The position numbers and the translations under genes are program-made. Under the pieces are notes generated by a model that was not told where the DNA came from, did not search any database, and saw only the letters and a program-made list of their open reading frames with translations. DNA of 62,033 nucleotides from Alphaproteobacteria bacterium (GTDB taxonomy: Bacteria; Pseudomonadota; Alphaproteobacteria; Rs-D84). The stretch lies in NCBI GenBank assembly GCA_017616785.1, contig JAFZXK010000001.1, positions 1 to 62,033 of the forward strand. Direction: 5' to 3'. Positions 31,569-40,473 of the stretch are shown here, piece by piece. How positions within the stretch are numbered: position 1 is the stretch's first letter; each line of letters begins with the position of its first letter.

Positions 31569-32087
31569 ATGCTAACGAAAATAGATTTATGTTCAATGGC
31601 ATTGTTGAAGTTGGGTGAAAATCCGATTCAATCTTTGTCTGACGATACGGCGGCGGCGAAACTGGGGCGAACACTTGTTGACTTTGTCATAGACACATTA
31701 TTGGCAATGCATCCGTGGCGTTTCGCGTGTCGAACATATAACCTGGTTCGCGATGGAAACGGCGATTTTGTAATACCTTCGGACGTATTAAGAATCATAA
31801 AAACTAATGGCAAAGTTATGGAAAATAAAATCGTGTCGAACACGGATACATTAAACATAACGGCCATAGTTCGTGTAACACCGGACGATTTTCCAAGTTA
31901 TTTTGCGTCGTTGGTTGCAACAAAACTTGCAGTGGAATTTTGTATGCCACTTATTTCCGACCAAACAGTGTTCAGAACATTGGTCGCACTTTATGAAAAC
32001 GAATTGCAAACGGCGAAATTCATAGACAGCACAACATCGGTGAATACAGGAATAGAAAATTTTTCATTGATAGATAGTCGTTTTTAA
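31569..32087 (+). CDS. Tail tubular protein A-like (head-tail adaptor)
   Basis: Similar in layout to T7 gp11. The N-terminal helices LTKIDLCSMALLKLGENPIQSLSDDT and LVDFVIDTLLAMHPWRFA are characteristic. A beta insert (FVIPSDVLRIIKTNG) follows, then the C-terminal helices YFASLVATKLAVEFCMPL. In podoviruses it forms the dodecameric ring that joins the portal to the nozzle. The next gene encodes the matching nozzle protein, which supports the call. GGGGAAAAT lies ahead of the start. Confidence 0.85.
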   Translation: MLTKIDLCSMALLKLGENPIQSLSDDTAAAKLGRTLVDFVIDTLLAMHPWRFACRTYNLVRDGNGDFVIPSDVLRIIKTNGKVMENKIVSNTDTLNITAIVRVTPDDFPSYFASLVATKLAVEFCMPLISDQTVFRTLVALYENELQTAKFIDSTTSVNTGIENFSLIDSRF

Positions 32088-32108
32088 TAAACCAAAGGGG
32101 ATTTTAAT

Positions 32109-33815
32109 ATGGGAAATTTTGTTAGAACTCAGAAATCTTTTGCCAATGGTGAAGTTTCAATAAACTTTTTTGAAAACGATGATATCCAAGGCCTTGCATA
32201 CATGGAAAATTTTGATGTGTGTGCGGGTGGCGGCCTTAGGCGCAGACCAGGATTAAAGAAAAGCGCAAAACTGGTTGCGGATGCAAGAATTATTTCTTTT
32301 TCTGTATCGGAAACCGAAGAATATGTCTTGGCCATAATGAACGGGCGTATAAGGATTTACGCAAATGATGCGTTTGTGCAAGATGTTTTGACGCCGTGGG
32401 CAAGTTCTGATATTCCGAAATTGCAGTATGCCCAACGTTTTGGAACAATGATATTTGTGCATCCTGATTATGCGCCAAGGATTCTTTATCGGGAAAACGG
32501 AACATTCAAACTTAAAAATTTTGCGTTTTCGAAATCCACGGATACAGAAAATTCTCAAATGCCGTTCATGCGTTTCGAAGGCACCGAAGATATAACAATA
32601 ACCGTAACTTATTCCGGTGGTGTTACACATTTCATAGCAAGTGAAGATTTTTGGACGCCGCAAGATGTCGGCGGACATTTATATGCAATCGGAAAAAGTT
32701 GGTTGATAAATTCATATGTAAGCGCCACAGATGTAATCGTCGTATGCAACGGTTCATACACATTACCAAACGACCCGGTTTCAGATTGGCAAGAAGCCGT
32801 ATTTAGTACGCGTCGCGGATGGCCAGCGGCCGTAACTTTTCACCAAGATAGGTTAGTTTTTGGTGGAACAAAATCATGTCCCGGCGGAATATGGATGTCG
32901 CATGTTGGCGACCATAGAAATTTTGACCTTGGGTCTGGATTGGATAACGAAGCGATATTTTTCACACTGTTATCCGACCGCAGACAAGAAGTATGCACAC
33001 TGGTTAGCAGTGACAATTTGCAAATACTTACATCCGAAGGTGAATGGGCGGTTTCCAATAAACCACTTACCCCGGAATCGGTGAATATAAAAATGCATAC
33101 ATCAATCGGCAGTGTCGCAGAAAGATATCTTGCACCGCAACAAATCGAAGGGAAAACAGTTTTTGTCGCAAAGAACAAGCGCGAAATAAGACAACTTTGT
33201 CTTGACGATTTCGGTGAAAATTACAATGCAAATAATTTATGTGCGTTTGCAGAACATTTGATGACGAATCCGGTGGACATTTCTTATAACAAAAATGCAA
33301 AAAAACTTTTTGTTATTATGTCGGACGGTAATATGTCGGTGTTAAATTACGATACGGCACTTGGAATATCAGCATGGGGTCGTTATACCACAGATGGGGA
33401 ATTTAAGTCAGTTACAACATGTGATGGTAAAACATTTGCGGTTGTAAAACGCGGCGATGAATTTTTCCTTGAACGTTTCGATGACACAGAATTTATTGAC
33501 AATGGCGATTATGAATATACCGCGCGCGCGTATGGGTTGCCACTTTTGACATCGGGACATAACGCGAAATACATAAGAATCACAAAAGTAACAGTTCGCG
33601 TTTATAACACCAAAACATTACTTATCAACGATGAACGCGTGGTTTTACCAAACGAAATTTATGACGATGATTCACCGGGCTTCAGTGGTGATGCATCAAT
33701 AAATGTTTTGGGAACAAATGCGGATTTAGTTGACGCGCCTTGGAAGATTTCCACTGCGGACAGTTTGCCATTGCAAATATTGTCGGTAACCATATACGGC
33801 AGATATCAAATCTAA
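32109..33815 (+). CDS. Tail tubular protein B-like (tail nozzle)
   Basis: Similar in layout to T7 gp12: an N-terminal segment QKSFANGEVSINFFENDDIQG, then a Gly/Arg motif CAGGGLRRRPG. A long beta-propeller-like region follows with WPAAVTFHQDRLVFGGTK, the hallmark of this family, and EGEWAVSNKPLTPESV. The 568 residues are somewhat short of the 794 of T7 gp12. It forms the hexameric tail tube tip through which DNA leaves. AAAGGGGATTTT precedes the ATG. Intact and of normal composition, so it does not look like a decaying gene. Confidence 0.88.
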   Translation: MGNFVRTQKSFANGEVSINFFENDDIQGLAYMENFDVCAGGGLRRRPGLKKSAKLVADARIISFSVSETEEYVLAIMNGRIRIYANDAFVQDVLTPWASSDIPKLQYAQRFGTMIFVHPDYAPRILYRENGTFKLKNFAFSKSTDTENSQMPFMRFEGTEDITITVTYSGGVTHFIASEDFWTPQDVGGHLYAIGKSWLINSYVSATDVIVVCNGSYTLPNDPVSDWQEAVFSTRRGWPAAVTFHQDRLVFGGTKSCPGGIWMSHVGDHRNFDLGSGLDNEAIFFTLLSDRRQEVCTLVSSDNLQILTSEGEWAVSNKPLTPESVNIKMHTSIGSVAERYLAPQQIEGKTVFVAKNKREIRQLCLDDFGENYNANNLCAFAEHLMTNPVDISYNKNAKKLFVIMSDGNMSVLNYDTALGISAWGRYTTDGEFKSVTTCDGKTFAVVKRGDEFFLERFDDTEFIDNGDYEYTARAYGLPLLTSGHNAKYIRITKVTVRVYNTKTLLINDERVVLPNEIYDDDSPGFSGDASINVLGTNADLVDAPWKISTADSLPLQILSVTIYGRYQI

Positions 33816-33834
33816 ATAAACAAGAGGTATAAAA

Positions 33835-34179
33835 ATGGGACAAATTATTTCAGATGTAAAAGATATTTTGAATTACAAAGAAAATAAAAATGCGAACGAA
33901 AGAAACAAAAATAAAATTTTGGCGGATATTGCATCAGACGAAGCGGAAAAAGAAAATATCGTAAAGAAAGTCCTTGGCACGCAACGTGCAAGATACGGTG
34001 CATCGGGTATGTCAAACGCGGGTTTGACGGAAAAAAATGTGCTTAACCGATTGGAACAAGAAACCGAAGCACCGTATGATAATAAAAAAAATGAAAATAT
34101 CGCAAAATTGAAAAGTATCAAAACCAAAAAGAAAAATATGTTGGTATCAATTTTGGAACACCTTGATGAATTGATTTAG
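33835..34179 (+). CDS. Small phage internal virion protein-like, 114 aa
   Basis: Lys/Asn/Glu-rich and helical. The motif RARYGASGMSNAGLTEKNVL resembles the short conserved block of podovirus internal (ejection) proteins. The position between the nozzle and terminase genes fits. It is much shorter than a full internal virion protein, and the larger partners are missing from the module. GAGGTATAAAA precedes the start. Function is inferred from position and one motif. Confidence 0.6.
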   Translation: MGQIISDVKDILNYKENKNANERNKNKILADIASDEAEKENIVKKVLGTQRARYGASGMSNAGLTEKNVLNRLEQETEAPYDNKKNENIAKLKSIKTKKKNMLVSILEHLDELI

Positions 34180-34184
34180 AAATT

Positions 34185-34778
34185 ATGAATCGATACAGCG
34201 AATTTTTAGATTCTTGGAACCAAGTGTTGGGATACGAAACACCTGCGCATCATAGGGACATGACGAAATTCCTTGCAGATGTAACGGACGGAGATTCGCA
34301 TCGTGGTTTATTGATGGCTTTTCGACATTCCGGGAAATCAACAATCGTCGGCATTTTTGCCGCATGCGTATTGTATTTGCGACCGGAAACGCGCATTTTA
34401 ATTTTGTCTGCGGAAACACAACTTGCCACAAGGATGGTTATGCATATTCGTCATGTCTTGGAAAATCATCCATGGTGTGTCGACATGATACCAAAAAACA
34501 AACGCGAATGGGCGGAAAACAAAATAACAATCAACCGACCAATCGGAATACGTGAACCTTCGGTTGTATGCCAAGGCATCTATGGAAACATAACCGGTAT
34601 GCGTGCAGATTTAATAATATGCGATGACGTCGAAGTCCCAAATACATGCAATACGGCACGAAAACGCGACGGACTGCGCGAAAGATTGCGAGAATTGGAT
34701 TTTATATTATCGCCAAACGGAACAATGATTTATATTGGAACGCCACACACACTGGATACGATATACCGAACAACTTAA
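34185..34778 (+). CDS. Terminase large subunit, N-terminal ATPase half
   Basis: The DNA-packaging motor domain. Walker A is FRHSGKST, motif II is ETRILILSAETQLATRM, Walker B is ADLIICDDVEV, and the coupling motif is YIGTPHTLDTIY. The reading frame stops right after it. The nuclease half begins at 38166, and together the two make a protein of normal terminase size. The cut falls at the linker between the ATPase and nuclease domains. The stop codon overlaps that of the convergent gene at 34775. Both halves are open and keep their catalytic residues, so the enzyme might work in two pieces. Confidence 0.87.
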   Translation: MNRYSEFLDSWNQVLGYETPAHHRDMTKFLADVTDGDSHRGLLMAFRHSGKSTIVGIFAACVLYLRPETRILILSAETQLATRMVMHIRHVLENHPWCVDMIPKNKREWAENKITINRPIGIREPSVVCQGIYGNITGMRADLIICDDVEVPNTCNTARKRDGLRERLRELDFILSPNGTMIYIGTPHTLDTIYRTT

Positions 34779-35428
34779 TTTTTTTTGTGCGACGGCATAG
34801 AACTTGTGAGGCCATGTAAACGACGCAACAATTCTTTGCCGTCATTACCAAACATCGGCAAATATGTTTCGTATTCGGGCATATCCACCTGAAGATTTGC
34901 ACGAATACGCTCGGTTATCGGTTTGGCAAGAATTTCGTTCGCACTGGCCCACAACTGATAAGCCCTGGATATACGGACAATATCATCAAATTTCCTTAAT
35001 GTTTCGGGATCGTTGGACAATGCATTTTTTGACATTAAAACCCAATCATCACCGAACTTTTTGATAAGTGGTGTATCCATAAATCGATTTACGCCTTCTT
35101 GACTTGGATCAAAAGAATCAATTGCCGAAATAAGTTCTTGTAATTCCGTGGGCACCATATCCGGAACAGTTTCAGATTCGGCCATCATTCCACCATATGG
35201 TAATAAATCGTGTGAGATAGAATCCATTGGTGTCGTTCCGTCGCGCAAATTTTTGATATGTGCAATCAACATTTTGCCAGTTGGTAAACCTTGCAATTCG
35301 TGCAAAACGTCATCGTTTGCTTCGTCAACAAAAACGCGATTTACCGCGGCCCAACCACCAACGATAACGTGCGCCTGGCGATAAAGATTCAAAAGTTTTT
35401 GTGCGGTAACGCTTGATTTTGCCTTCAT
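34775..35428 (-). CDS. Unknown protein in the terminase cassette, 217 aa
   Basis: Not recognised. A soluble alpha-helical protein with a Gly/Trp-containing N-terminal segment (LLNLYRQAHVIVGGWAAVNRVF), acidic middle and basic C-terminus (SSMPSHKKN). No membrane segment or signal peptide. GAGGGA precedes the ATG. It follows the double-HTH regulator gene after 24 bases on the same strand, so the two are probably one transcript, and its function may be tied to that regulator. Its stop codon overlaps the stop of the terminase N-half. Confidence 0.65.
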   Translation of the reverse strand: MKAKSSVTAQKLLNLYRQAHVIVGGWAAVNRVFVDEANDDVLHELQGLPTGKMLIAHIKNLRDGTTPMDSISHDLLPYGGMMAESETVPDMVPTELQELISAIDSFDPSQEGVNRFMDTPLIKKFGDDWVLMSKNALSNDPETLRKFDDIVRISRAYQLWASANEILAKPITERIRANLQVDMPEYETYLPMFGNDGKELLRRLHGLTSSMPSHKKN

Positions 35429-35452
35429 CTCGATTATTCCCTCGTGTGCTGC

Positions 35453-36463
35453 TTATTCGGTGATAATCATAATAACCTTGTGCATGGTCGGCGCAGAAAT
35501 TTTTTCTTCGGGTGAAACCATTTGACCGTATACTTTACCCTTGGAATCCTTGCGCACGACGGCAATGTTTGCAGAGGTTTTTTCTTCGGATTTTAGCGAT
35601 TCGAAATCTTTATCAACAAAAACGGCGACATCACCCGGTTCGACCTTTGCCTTGGTGTCGGCAAAGACATAGGATTTTTCAGGTATAAACCCACCCAAAC
35701 GTTTAGAATTTGGAATAACCGCATAAACACCACGCCGTCCTTCAAGATTTGCGGGCGCGGCAATCATATGCGAATCAGACCGCCGGAAAGATATATTTTT
35801 GCCATCGGGGTTACCGAACACAGGAACCAGTTTACGACGCGCATTGTCATAAAGTTTCGCGCCATACAAATGCCCCTGCATTTCGTCGAAATCACTTGAC
35901 GAATCACCGGGAACCAAAACCGCCGTAACACGTTCTTTGACCTTGTTCATTTGTTTGGCAAGTTCGCCGGATTTATAAAGTTCTGCGATTTTATCGAACA
36001 TACTTTCAACCGAATGAGCAAAAGATTTGGCCAACGGTTCAATTTCATTTTTATAAACTTCGCGTTGCCCAACTTCGATTTTATGATAAACCGAAAGGGT
36101 CATACCGGCATCCTTGGCCGCCTGGGCAATGGTTTTGCCAGATTGCTGACGTATTTTGCGCAGTCCACTGCCAAAAACCTTAAGACCGCCATCTTCGTTG
36201 TCGTTCATACGGCGCGTAATTTCGCTCTGCCATTTTGATGCAACCTCGTCAGTGTCTTTGATGAATATGTCAGACAACTTGCACCCCAAGATATTGCAAA
36301 TATTCAACAACTGTTTCTGATTCAGACGGCGCACACCTTTTTCAATCTTGGACACCGCGGACAAAGACAAATTTGAACGCCGCGCAAGTTCGGTCATCTT
36401 CATACCGGCGGCAAGCCGTATGTTACGAATATTATTTGGGAAAATGATTTCTTCTTGGGCCAT
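35453..36463 (-). CDS. Transcriptional regulator with two XRE helix-turn-helix domains
   Basis: Two HTH domains are visible. The first, at residues about 10-65, contains IRLAAGMKMTELARRSNLS and SAVSKIEKG. The second, at 97-150, contains IRQQSGKTIAQAAKDAGMT and SVYHKIEVG. The C-terminal part (about 235-336) has the beta-rich look of an S24/CI-type domain (EPGDVAVFVDKD) without an obvious Ser-Lys pair. An AAGGAG site precedes the ATG. Two copies of a 12-base site lie in its own promoter, which fits autoregulation. It could control the phage module, DnaB or both. Confidence 0.85.
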   Translation of the reverse strand: MAQEEIIFPNNIRNIRLAAGMKMTELARRSNLSLSAVSKIEKGVRRLNQKQLLNICNILGCKLSDIFIKDTDEVASKWQSEITRRMNDNEDGGLKVFGSGLRKIRQQSGKTIAQAAKDAGMTLSVYHKIEVGQREVYKNEIEPLAKSFAHSVESMFDKIAELYKSGELAKQMNKVKERVTAVLVPGDSSSDFDEMQGHLYGAKLYDNARRKLVPVFGNPDGKNISFRRSDSHMIAAPANLEGRRGVYAVIPNSKRLGGFIPEKSYVFADTKAKVEPGDVAVFVDKDFESLKSEEKTSANIAVVRKDSKGKVYGQMVSPEEKISAPTMHKVIMIITE

Positions 36464-36480
36464 GTAAAAACTCCTTGGGT

Positions 36481-36522
36481 AAATCTTGACAAAATGATAA
36501 GTGATTTTTCAAATCTTGGCAA
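36481..36522 (-). promoter_or_regulatory. Promoter and twin operator of the double-HTH regulator
   Basis: Promoter TTGCCA (36517-36522), 17 bases, TATCAT (36494-36499). The 12-base site TTGYCAAGATTT occurs twice, at 36511-36522 over the -35 box and at 36481-36492 just past the -10 box. The two copies are 30 bases apart (about three helix turns) and in the same orientation. Confidence 0.7.
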
Positions 36523-36536
36523 GTAAAAAGTGAAAC

Positions 36537-36625
36537 AGTGGTTAGTGTTAGTGATTAGTGATTGATAAAAACGGTTGCAATTTTGCAACCGTTTTTCACT
36601 AACACTAACAACTTACACTAATACT
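36537..36625. repeat. TTAGTG-rich inverted element with central terminator
   Basis: AGTGGTTAGTGTTAGTGATTAGTG on one side faces CACTAACACTAACAACTTACACTAA on the other. Between them stands the terminator hairpin AAAAACGGTTGC/GCAACCGTTTTT. A relative lies at 40720-40827. It probably ends the dnaB transcript. Confidence 0.65.
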
Positions 36626-38167
36626 CTACGCAAATTCATCTGGGATTTCATCGATATCAATCGACATTGGCGCATCGGCTGATTCGGTGGCCGGCGACAT
36701 ATCAGTTGCAAATTCCACCGCGCGTCCCGCCATTTCGTTAAGGTTATCGAACAAACTGTATTCCGCCAAGAACGCAACCGTAACAGTATCAGTTCGTCCA
36801 TGACGATTCTTGCCAATTATAATATCCGCCTTGCCCTTGGCTTTTTCAAGGCGGTTTTGCCACGAATCAACGGACTTTTCACTTGGCGTGTTCGAAAGTC
36901 GGCGCGACGGGTCGCGATTTTGCAGGTAATATTCTTCACGATACGTGAACATAACAATATCAGCGTCCTGTTCAATAGAACCCGATTCACGCAAATCGGC
37001 AAGTTGTGGCCTTTTATCATCGCGGTTTTCCACACTGCGCGACAATTGGGACAGCGCGATAACCGGAACATTAAATTCCTTGGCTATCATTTTAAGGCCG
37101 CGCGTGATTTCCGATAATTCTTGGACACGATTGTCGCTGCGCTTTCCGCCCGGCAAGGTCAACAACTGTAAATAATCGATTACAATAAGCGCGATGCCGT
37201 TATACTTTCGTGCAAGACGCCGCACACGTGTGCGAATCATCGGCAAAGACATACCTGGTGTGTCATCGATAAACAGCGGAATGCGCCCGATTGCGTCGGA
37301 AAACTGTGCCATTTTAAGGAAATCTTCGTCGTTTAGTGAACCTTCGCGCATCGCGGACGATGGAATTCGCGATTGGGACGATAAAACACGCGCCGCCAAT
37401 TCAGACGCGCCCATTTCCAAACTGAAAAACGCAACTGCACCCTTGTATTGCTCGTTCGCGCGGCCGGAAAAAATCGCATTTGCGGCGTTAAACGCAATAT
37501 TCATCGCAAGTGTGGTTTTTCCCATACCCGGACGCCCCGCGATAATAACCAGATTTGATTTATGCAGTCCACTTATGGCGCGGTCCAAATCGGTAAGACC
37601 GGTGGTTAGGCCTGAAAGTTTGCCATCGGCCTTGTATGCGATTTCAGCCTCGCTCAACGCTTCTTTTAATGCGTTTGCAAGTGGCACAACATCACGCGAT
37701 GTGTCGCCGGTCATGGCAAGGTTGAAAAGTTTTTGTTCGGCGGATTCAATCTGTGATGATACCGGGTTATCAAGGTCTTCAACAAACGCGGCATCGGTAA
37801 CAGATTGCCCAAAATCGATAAGTTCACGTCGCACTGCGTTTTCATGAACTATCCGGCCATACTGTTCAACATTGACAACGGTTGCGCCGGCACCGGCCAG
37901 TTGGGTAAGGTATTCGACACCGCCAACCGATTCTAATGTTCCCTGTTGGTCAAGGTAATTTTTCGCCGTGATTATATCAAACGGAATTCCGGCGGCAAAT
38001 TGGCGCAGGGCAAGTTTATATATTTCTTGGTGCGCGGGGTGTGAAAAATCTTCGGGTCGCAAGAATTCGGAAATTTTTTCCAATGCGCGATTTTTCATCA
38101 AAACCGCGGCAAGGACGGCCTGTTCGGCCTCTAAATTCGTCGGTAAAGTTTTGGGAGTGAAGTCCAT
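36626..38167 (-). CDS. dnaB: Replicative DNA helicase DnaB
   Basis: The hexameric 5'-3' helicase at the replication fork. The N-terminal domain begins LPTNLEAEQAVLAAVL, as in chromosomal DnaB. The RecA-like motor has Walker A GRPGMGKTTLAMN, Walker B IALIVIDYLQLL and the later SQLSRSVENRDDKRPQLADLRESGSIEQDAD block. The 513-residue length is full; no intein. It looks like the cell's own helicase and not a phage form. A TATACT box (38177-38182) ends 9 bases before the ATG at 38167, which is shared as CATG with the terminase C-half start on the other strand. The mRNA would have a 0-3 base leader. Confidence 0.95.
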   Translation of the reverse strand: MDFTPKTLPTNLEAEQAVLAAVLMKNRALEKISEFLRPEDFSHPAHQEIYKLALRQFAAGIPFDIITAKNYLDQQGTLESVGGVEYLTQLAGAGATVVNVEQYGRIVHENAVRRELIDFGQSVTDAAFVEDLDNPVSSQIESAEQKLFNLAMTGDTSRDVVPLANALKEALSEAEIAYKADGKLSGLTTGLTDLDRAISGLHKSNLVIIAGRPGMGKTTLAMNIAFNAANAIFSGRANEQYKGAVAFFSLEMGASELAARVLSSQSRIPSSAMREGSLNDEDFLKMAQFSDAIGRIPLFIDDTPGMSLPMIRTRVRRLARKYNGIALIVIDYLQLLTLPGGKRSDNRVQELSEITRGLKMIAKEFNVPVIALSQLSRSVENRDDKRPQLADLRESGSIEQDADIVMFTYREEYYLQNRDPSRRLSNTPSEKSVDSWQNRLEKAKGKADIIIGKNRHGRTDTVTVAFLAEYSLFDNLNEMAGRAVEFATDMSPATESADAPMSIDIDEIPDEFA

Positions 38168-39014
38168 GTCAAACATAGTATACGAAAAAAATGTTTTTTC
38201 AACGCCTTTTTTATCGGGATACGCGGAACTTAAAATTCCCATAGTTGACAAAGACGGAACCACCGCATGGCCGGCGGTTTTCCCAATAGATAAAATAGAA
38301 AAAATTCGTAAAACGGTCGGCGAAAGGCATTTTTCGGCGCAAATGATGCTGCAATTCGTTGCGCCCGACAAAATACGCCTTGATCCCAGCGGGATAAAGT
38401 TTTACGACACGGACTTTGACCCGTATGGTTGCCGAATTGGCGAAACACCGATAACTGGTGCGACAATTTATTGGGACCCATCGGGTGGCCGGCGAAATTC
38501 CGACAACAGCGTTTGTGTCATTATTTATCGCGATGACAGAACGCATCATGTTTTTGTTCATGATATGGTCTATCTTGTTGTGCCAGACGGGGTTGAATAT
38601 CCACTTGCATATCAATGTGAACGCGTTTTGGGTTTTGTGCGTGCGCATCGACAAAGAACTCTTGCACTTGAAACAAATGGAATCGGTGCGGCTTTGCCAG
38701 AAATAATGCGCGAAACAATTCGGCGTGCGGGATACGAAATACAAATTCGCCCAATAACCAACAGCCGTCGCAAAGAAGACAGAATTCTGGACGCGATTGA
38801 ACCGTTGCTTACGACCGGGCGTTTTTATGCACACAGGCGAATAAGCCAAACACCGTTTCTATCAGAAATGCTGGCTTGGACCCCGATTGGCAGTTCTGAA
38901 CATGATGACGGATTAGATGCGGTCGCGGGTGCAATTTTATGTTCGCCCGTTCCGACACGCGCCATTGGAACAAATGTTCGTAATTACATTGCGAACACAG
39001 ATTTTAAACTTTAA
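38166..39014 (+). CDS. Terminase large subunit, C-terminal nuclease half
   Basis: The RNase H-like nuclease domain that cuts phage DNA at packaging start and end. Metal-binding Asp are in TIYWDPSGGRRNSDNS and in HDDGLDAVAGAI, and the conserved LETNGIGAALP block is present. The first 25 residues (YEKNVFSTPFLSGYAELKIPIVD) continue directly from the end of the N-half. The ATG is preceded by GGGAGTGAAGTCC, which can act as a ribosome binding site although it lies inside dnaB on the other strand. Followed by the portal gene. Confidence 0.85.
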   Translation: MSNIVYEKNVFSTPFLSGYAELKIPIVDKDGTTAWPAVFPIDKIEKIRKTVGERHFSAQMMLQFVAPDKIRLDPSGIKFYDTDFDPYGCRIGETPITGATIYWDPSGGRRNSDNSVCVIIYRDDRTHHVFVHDMVYLVVPDGVEYPLAYQCERVLGFVRAHRQRTLALETNGIGAALPEIMRETIRRAGYEIQIRPITNSRRKEDRILDAIEPLLTTGRFYAHRRISQTPFLSEMLAWTPIGSSEHDDGLDAVAGAILCSPVPTRAIGTNVRNYIANTDFKL

Positions 39015-39029
39015 CCAAAAGGAAACAAA

Positions 39030-40256
39030 ATGAAATATGATTTACAAAAAATGTACTCACGTGCGCTGGCCTTGCGCGAACCATGGTTAAAACGCTGGTC
39101 AGATGCGCGCCGTTATACAATGCCGACAACCGACGAAGAAATCGCAACATTGTTTGATGGAACGGCGGCGGATGCGGCGGATAACTTGGCGGCATGTATG
39201 TATTCATTGCTAACACCGCCGGAATCGTTGTGGTTGAACCTTGTCCCCGAATCCGAAGAATCACCGGACCCGGTTGCGGCAACAATGGCATTGCGGTCGA
39301 ATCTTAATGAATCTAACTTTTATACAACCGTTCATCAATGCTATATTGACTTGGTCACAATGGGAACGGCGTGTTTGTTTATGTCTGAATCGCCGATTGG
39401 CGCGGCAAGTGCATTTAACTTTACCGCAATTCCGATGACGGATATCGCAATTTTGCCGAACGCGGTATTTCATACTGCAACCGTTACCGCCCAAGATGTG
39501 GCCACGCGTTATCCTGAATGGACACCGCCACGCGCAATTGTTGACGCAATAAAACAAAATCCAGAATATCAATTGCGTTTGGTCCAGGCATTGGTTGACA
39601 CTGAATTCACCGCATGGATAGATGCGGGCGGCGATATTGAAAACAATATTGTCGCGACGGGTACATTTGAAACAAACCCATACATCATATTCCGTTGGGC
39701 GTTGGCAAGTGGCGAATTATATGGCCGCGGTCCAATTCTGCGTGCATTACCCGATATCAAAACGGCGAATAAGGTTGTTGAATTGGTTCTTAAAAATGCG
39801 ACCATCGCGGTCAGTGGTATATGGCAAGCCGACGATGATGGCGTGATAAACCTTAGTAATATCAACTTAACGCCGGGCGCGATAATTCCGAAAGCCGTGG
39901 GCAGCACGGGCCTGACCCCACTTGCGACCGGTGCAAATTTTGATGTGTCGCAAATAATTTTGAAAGACCTGCGCGAACGCATTCGTCACACAATGCTTGC
40001 GGACAGAATAGGCACGCTTTCCGACAAAGAAATGACCGCGACGGAAATACTTGCACGAAACGCGGACATGTTGCGGATTTTGGGCGCGACATACGGACGA
40101 TTACTGCACGAATTTATTCGCCCGCTTTGCGACCGCGGACTTCAAATTTTGGCGCGTCGTGGTGTAATTGATAAAATATCGCTGCACAGTGATGCAGAAT
40201 TAAAATACATTGCACCGATTGCACAAATGGTCGCGGAAAACGGAACATTGATATAG
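39030..40256 (+). CDS. Phage portal (head-tail connector) protein
   Basis: A dodecameric ring at the capsid vertex through which DNA is pumped. The N-terminal region REPWLKRWSDARRYTMPTTDEEI and the segment LYSLLTPPESLWLNL-like (here MYSLLTPPESLWLNLVPESEE) match T7-like portals. The helix ADRIGTLSDKEMTATEILAR near the C-terminus is also typical. At 408 residues it is shorter than T7 gp8 (536), but no break is seen. AAAGGAAAC precedes the start. It is 15 bases downstream of the terminase C-half, so the two are co-transcribed. Confidence 0.86.
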   Translation: MKYDLQKMYSRALALREPWLKRWSDARRYTMPTTDEEIATLFDGTAADAADNLAACMYSLLTPPESLWLNLVPESEESPDPVAATMALRSNLNESNFYTTVHQCYIDLVTMGTACLFMSESPIGAASAFNFTAIPMTDIAILPNAVFHTATVTAQDVATRYPEWTPPRAIVDAIKQNPEYQLRLVQALVDTEFTAWIDAGGDIENNIVATGTFETNPYIIFRWALASGELYGRGPILRALPDIKTANKVVELVLKNATIAVSGIWQADDDGVINLSNINLTPGAIIPKAVGSTGLTPLATGANFDVSQIILKDLRERIRHTMLADRIGTLSDKEMTATEILARNADMLRILGATYGRLLHEFIRPLCDRGLQILARRGVIDKISLHSDAELKYIAPIAQMVAENGTLI

Positions 40257-40266
40257 GGGGCACGTC

Positions 40267-40473
40267 ATGGAAAAAATAGCACACGAATATGCACGAACTT
40301 TTTCAGGTGCATCCGGTCGCGCGGTTATTGAACATTTACGCAAAATAACGATTGAACGGACACTTGGCGCGCACGCAACGGACGCAGAATTGCGGACGCT
40401 GGAGGGCGCGCGTGCATTGGTGCATCAAATTGAAACATTAATTGAACGGGGGCGGTCAAATGCCAAAATCTAA
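40267..40473 (+). CDS. Small phage protein, Bbp19-like, 68 aa
   Basis: A small helical protein with ARTFSGASGRAVIEHLRKITI and EGARALVHQIETLIERG. This is the pattern of the short Bbp19-type proteins found next to portal genes in podoviruses. The role in the phage is not known. It follows the portal gene after 10 bases, and its end overlaps the next start by 14 bases. Confidence 0.65.
   Translation: MEKIAHEYARTFSGASGRAVIEHLRKITIERTLGAHATDAELRTLEGARALVHQIETLIERGRSNAKI

Larger units (their letters stand above)
34762..38183. mobile_element. 3.4-kb cassette splitting the terminase gene
   Basis: The sequence TATAC stands at both edges (34762-34766 and 38179-38183). Joining the outer parts across one copy restores a continuous frame, GTPHTLDTIY-EKNVFSTPFLSGY. 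The cassette holds three minus-strand genes: an unknown protein, a double-HTH regulator and dnaB. No transposase or integrase is inside, so the way it arrived is unknown. The 5-base repeat may be chance or a target-site duplication. Confidence 0.6.

Noticed and set aside
36537..36625. CRISPR-like array in the TTAGTG repeats
   Set aside because: Units are 6-10 bases with no spacers, arranged as an inverted pair around a terminator, and no cas genes are present.
36626..38167. DnaB as the phage's own helicase
   Set aside because: It has full chromosomal length and N-terminal domain. It is transcribed opposite to the phage genes, and no other phage replication gene is nearby. The possibility is not fully excluded.
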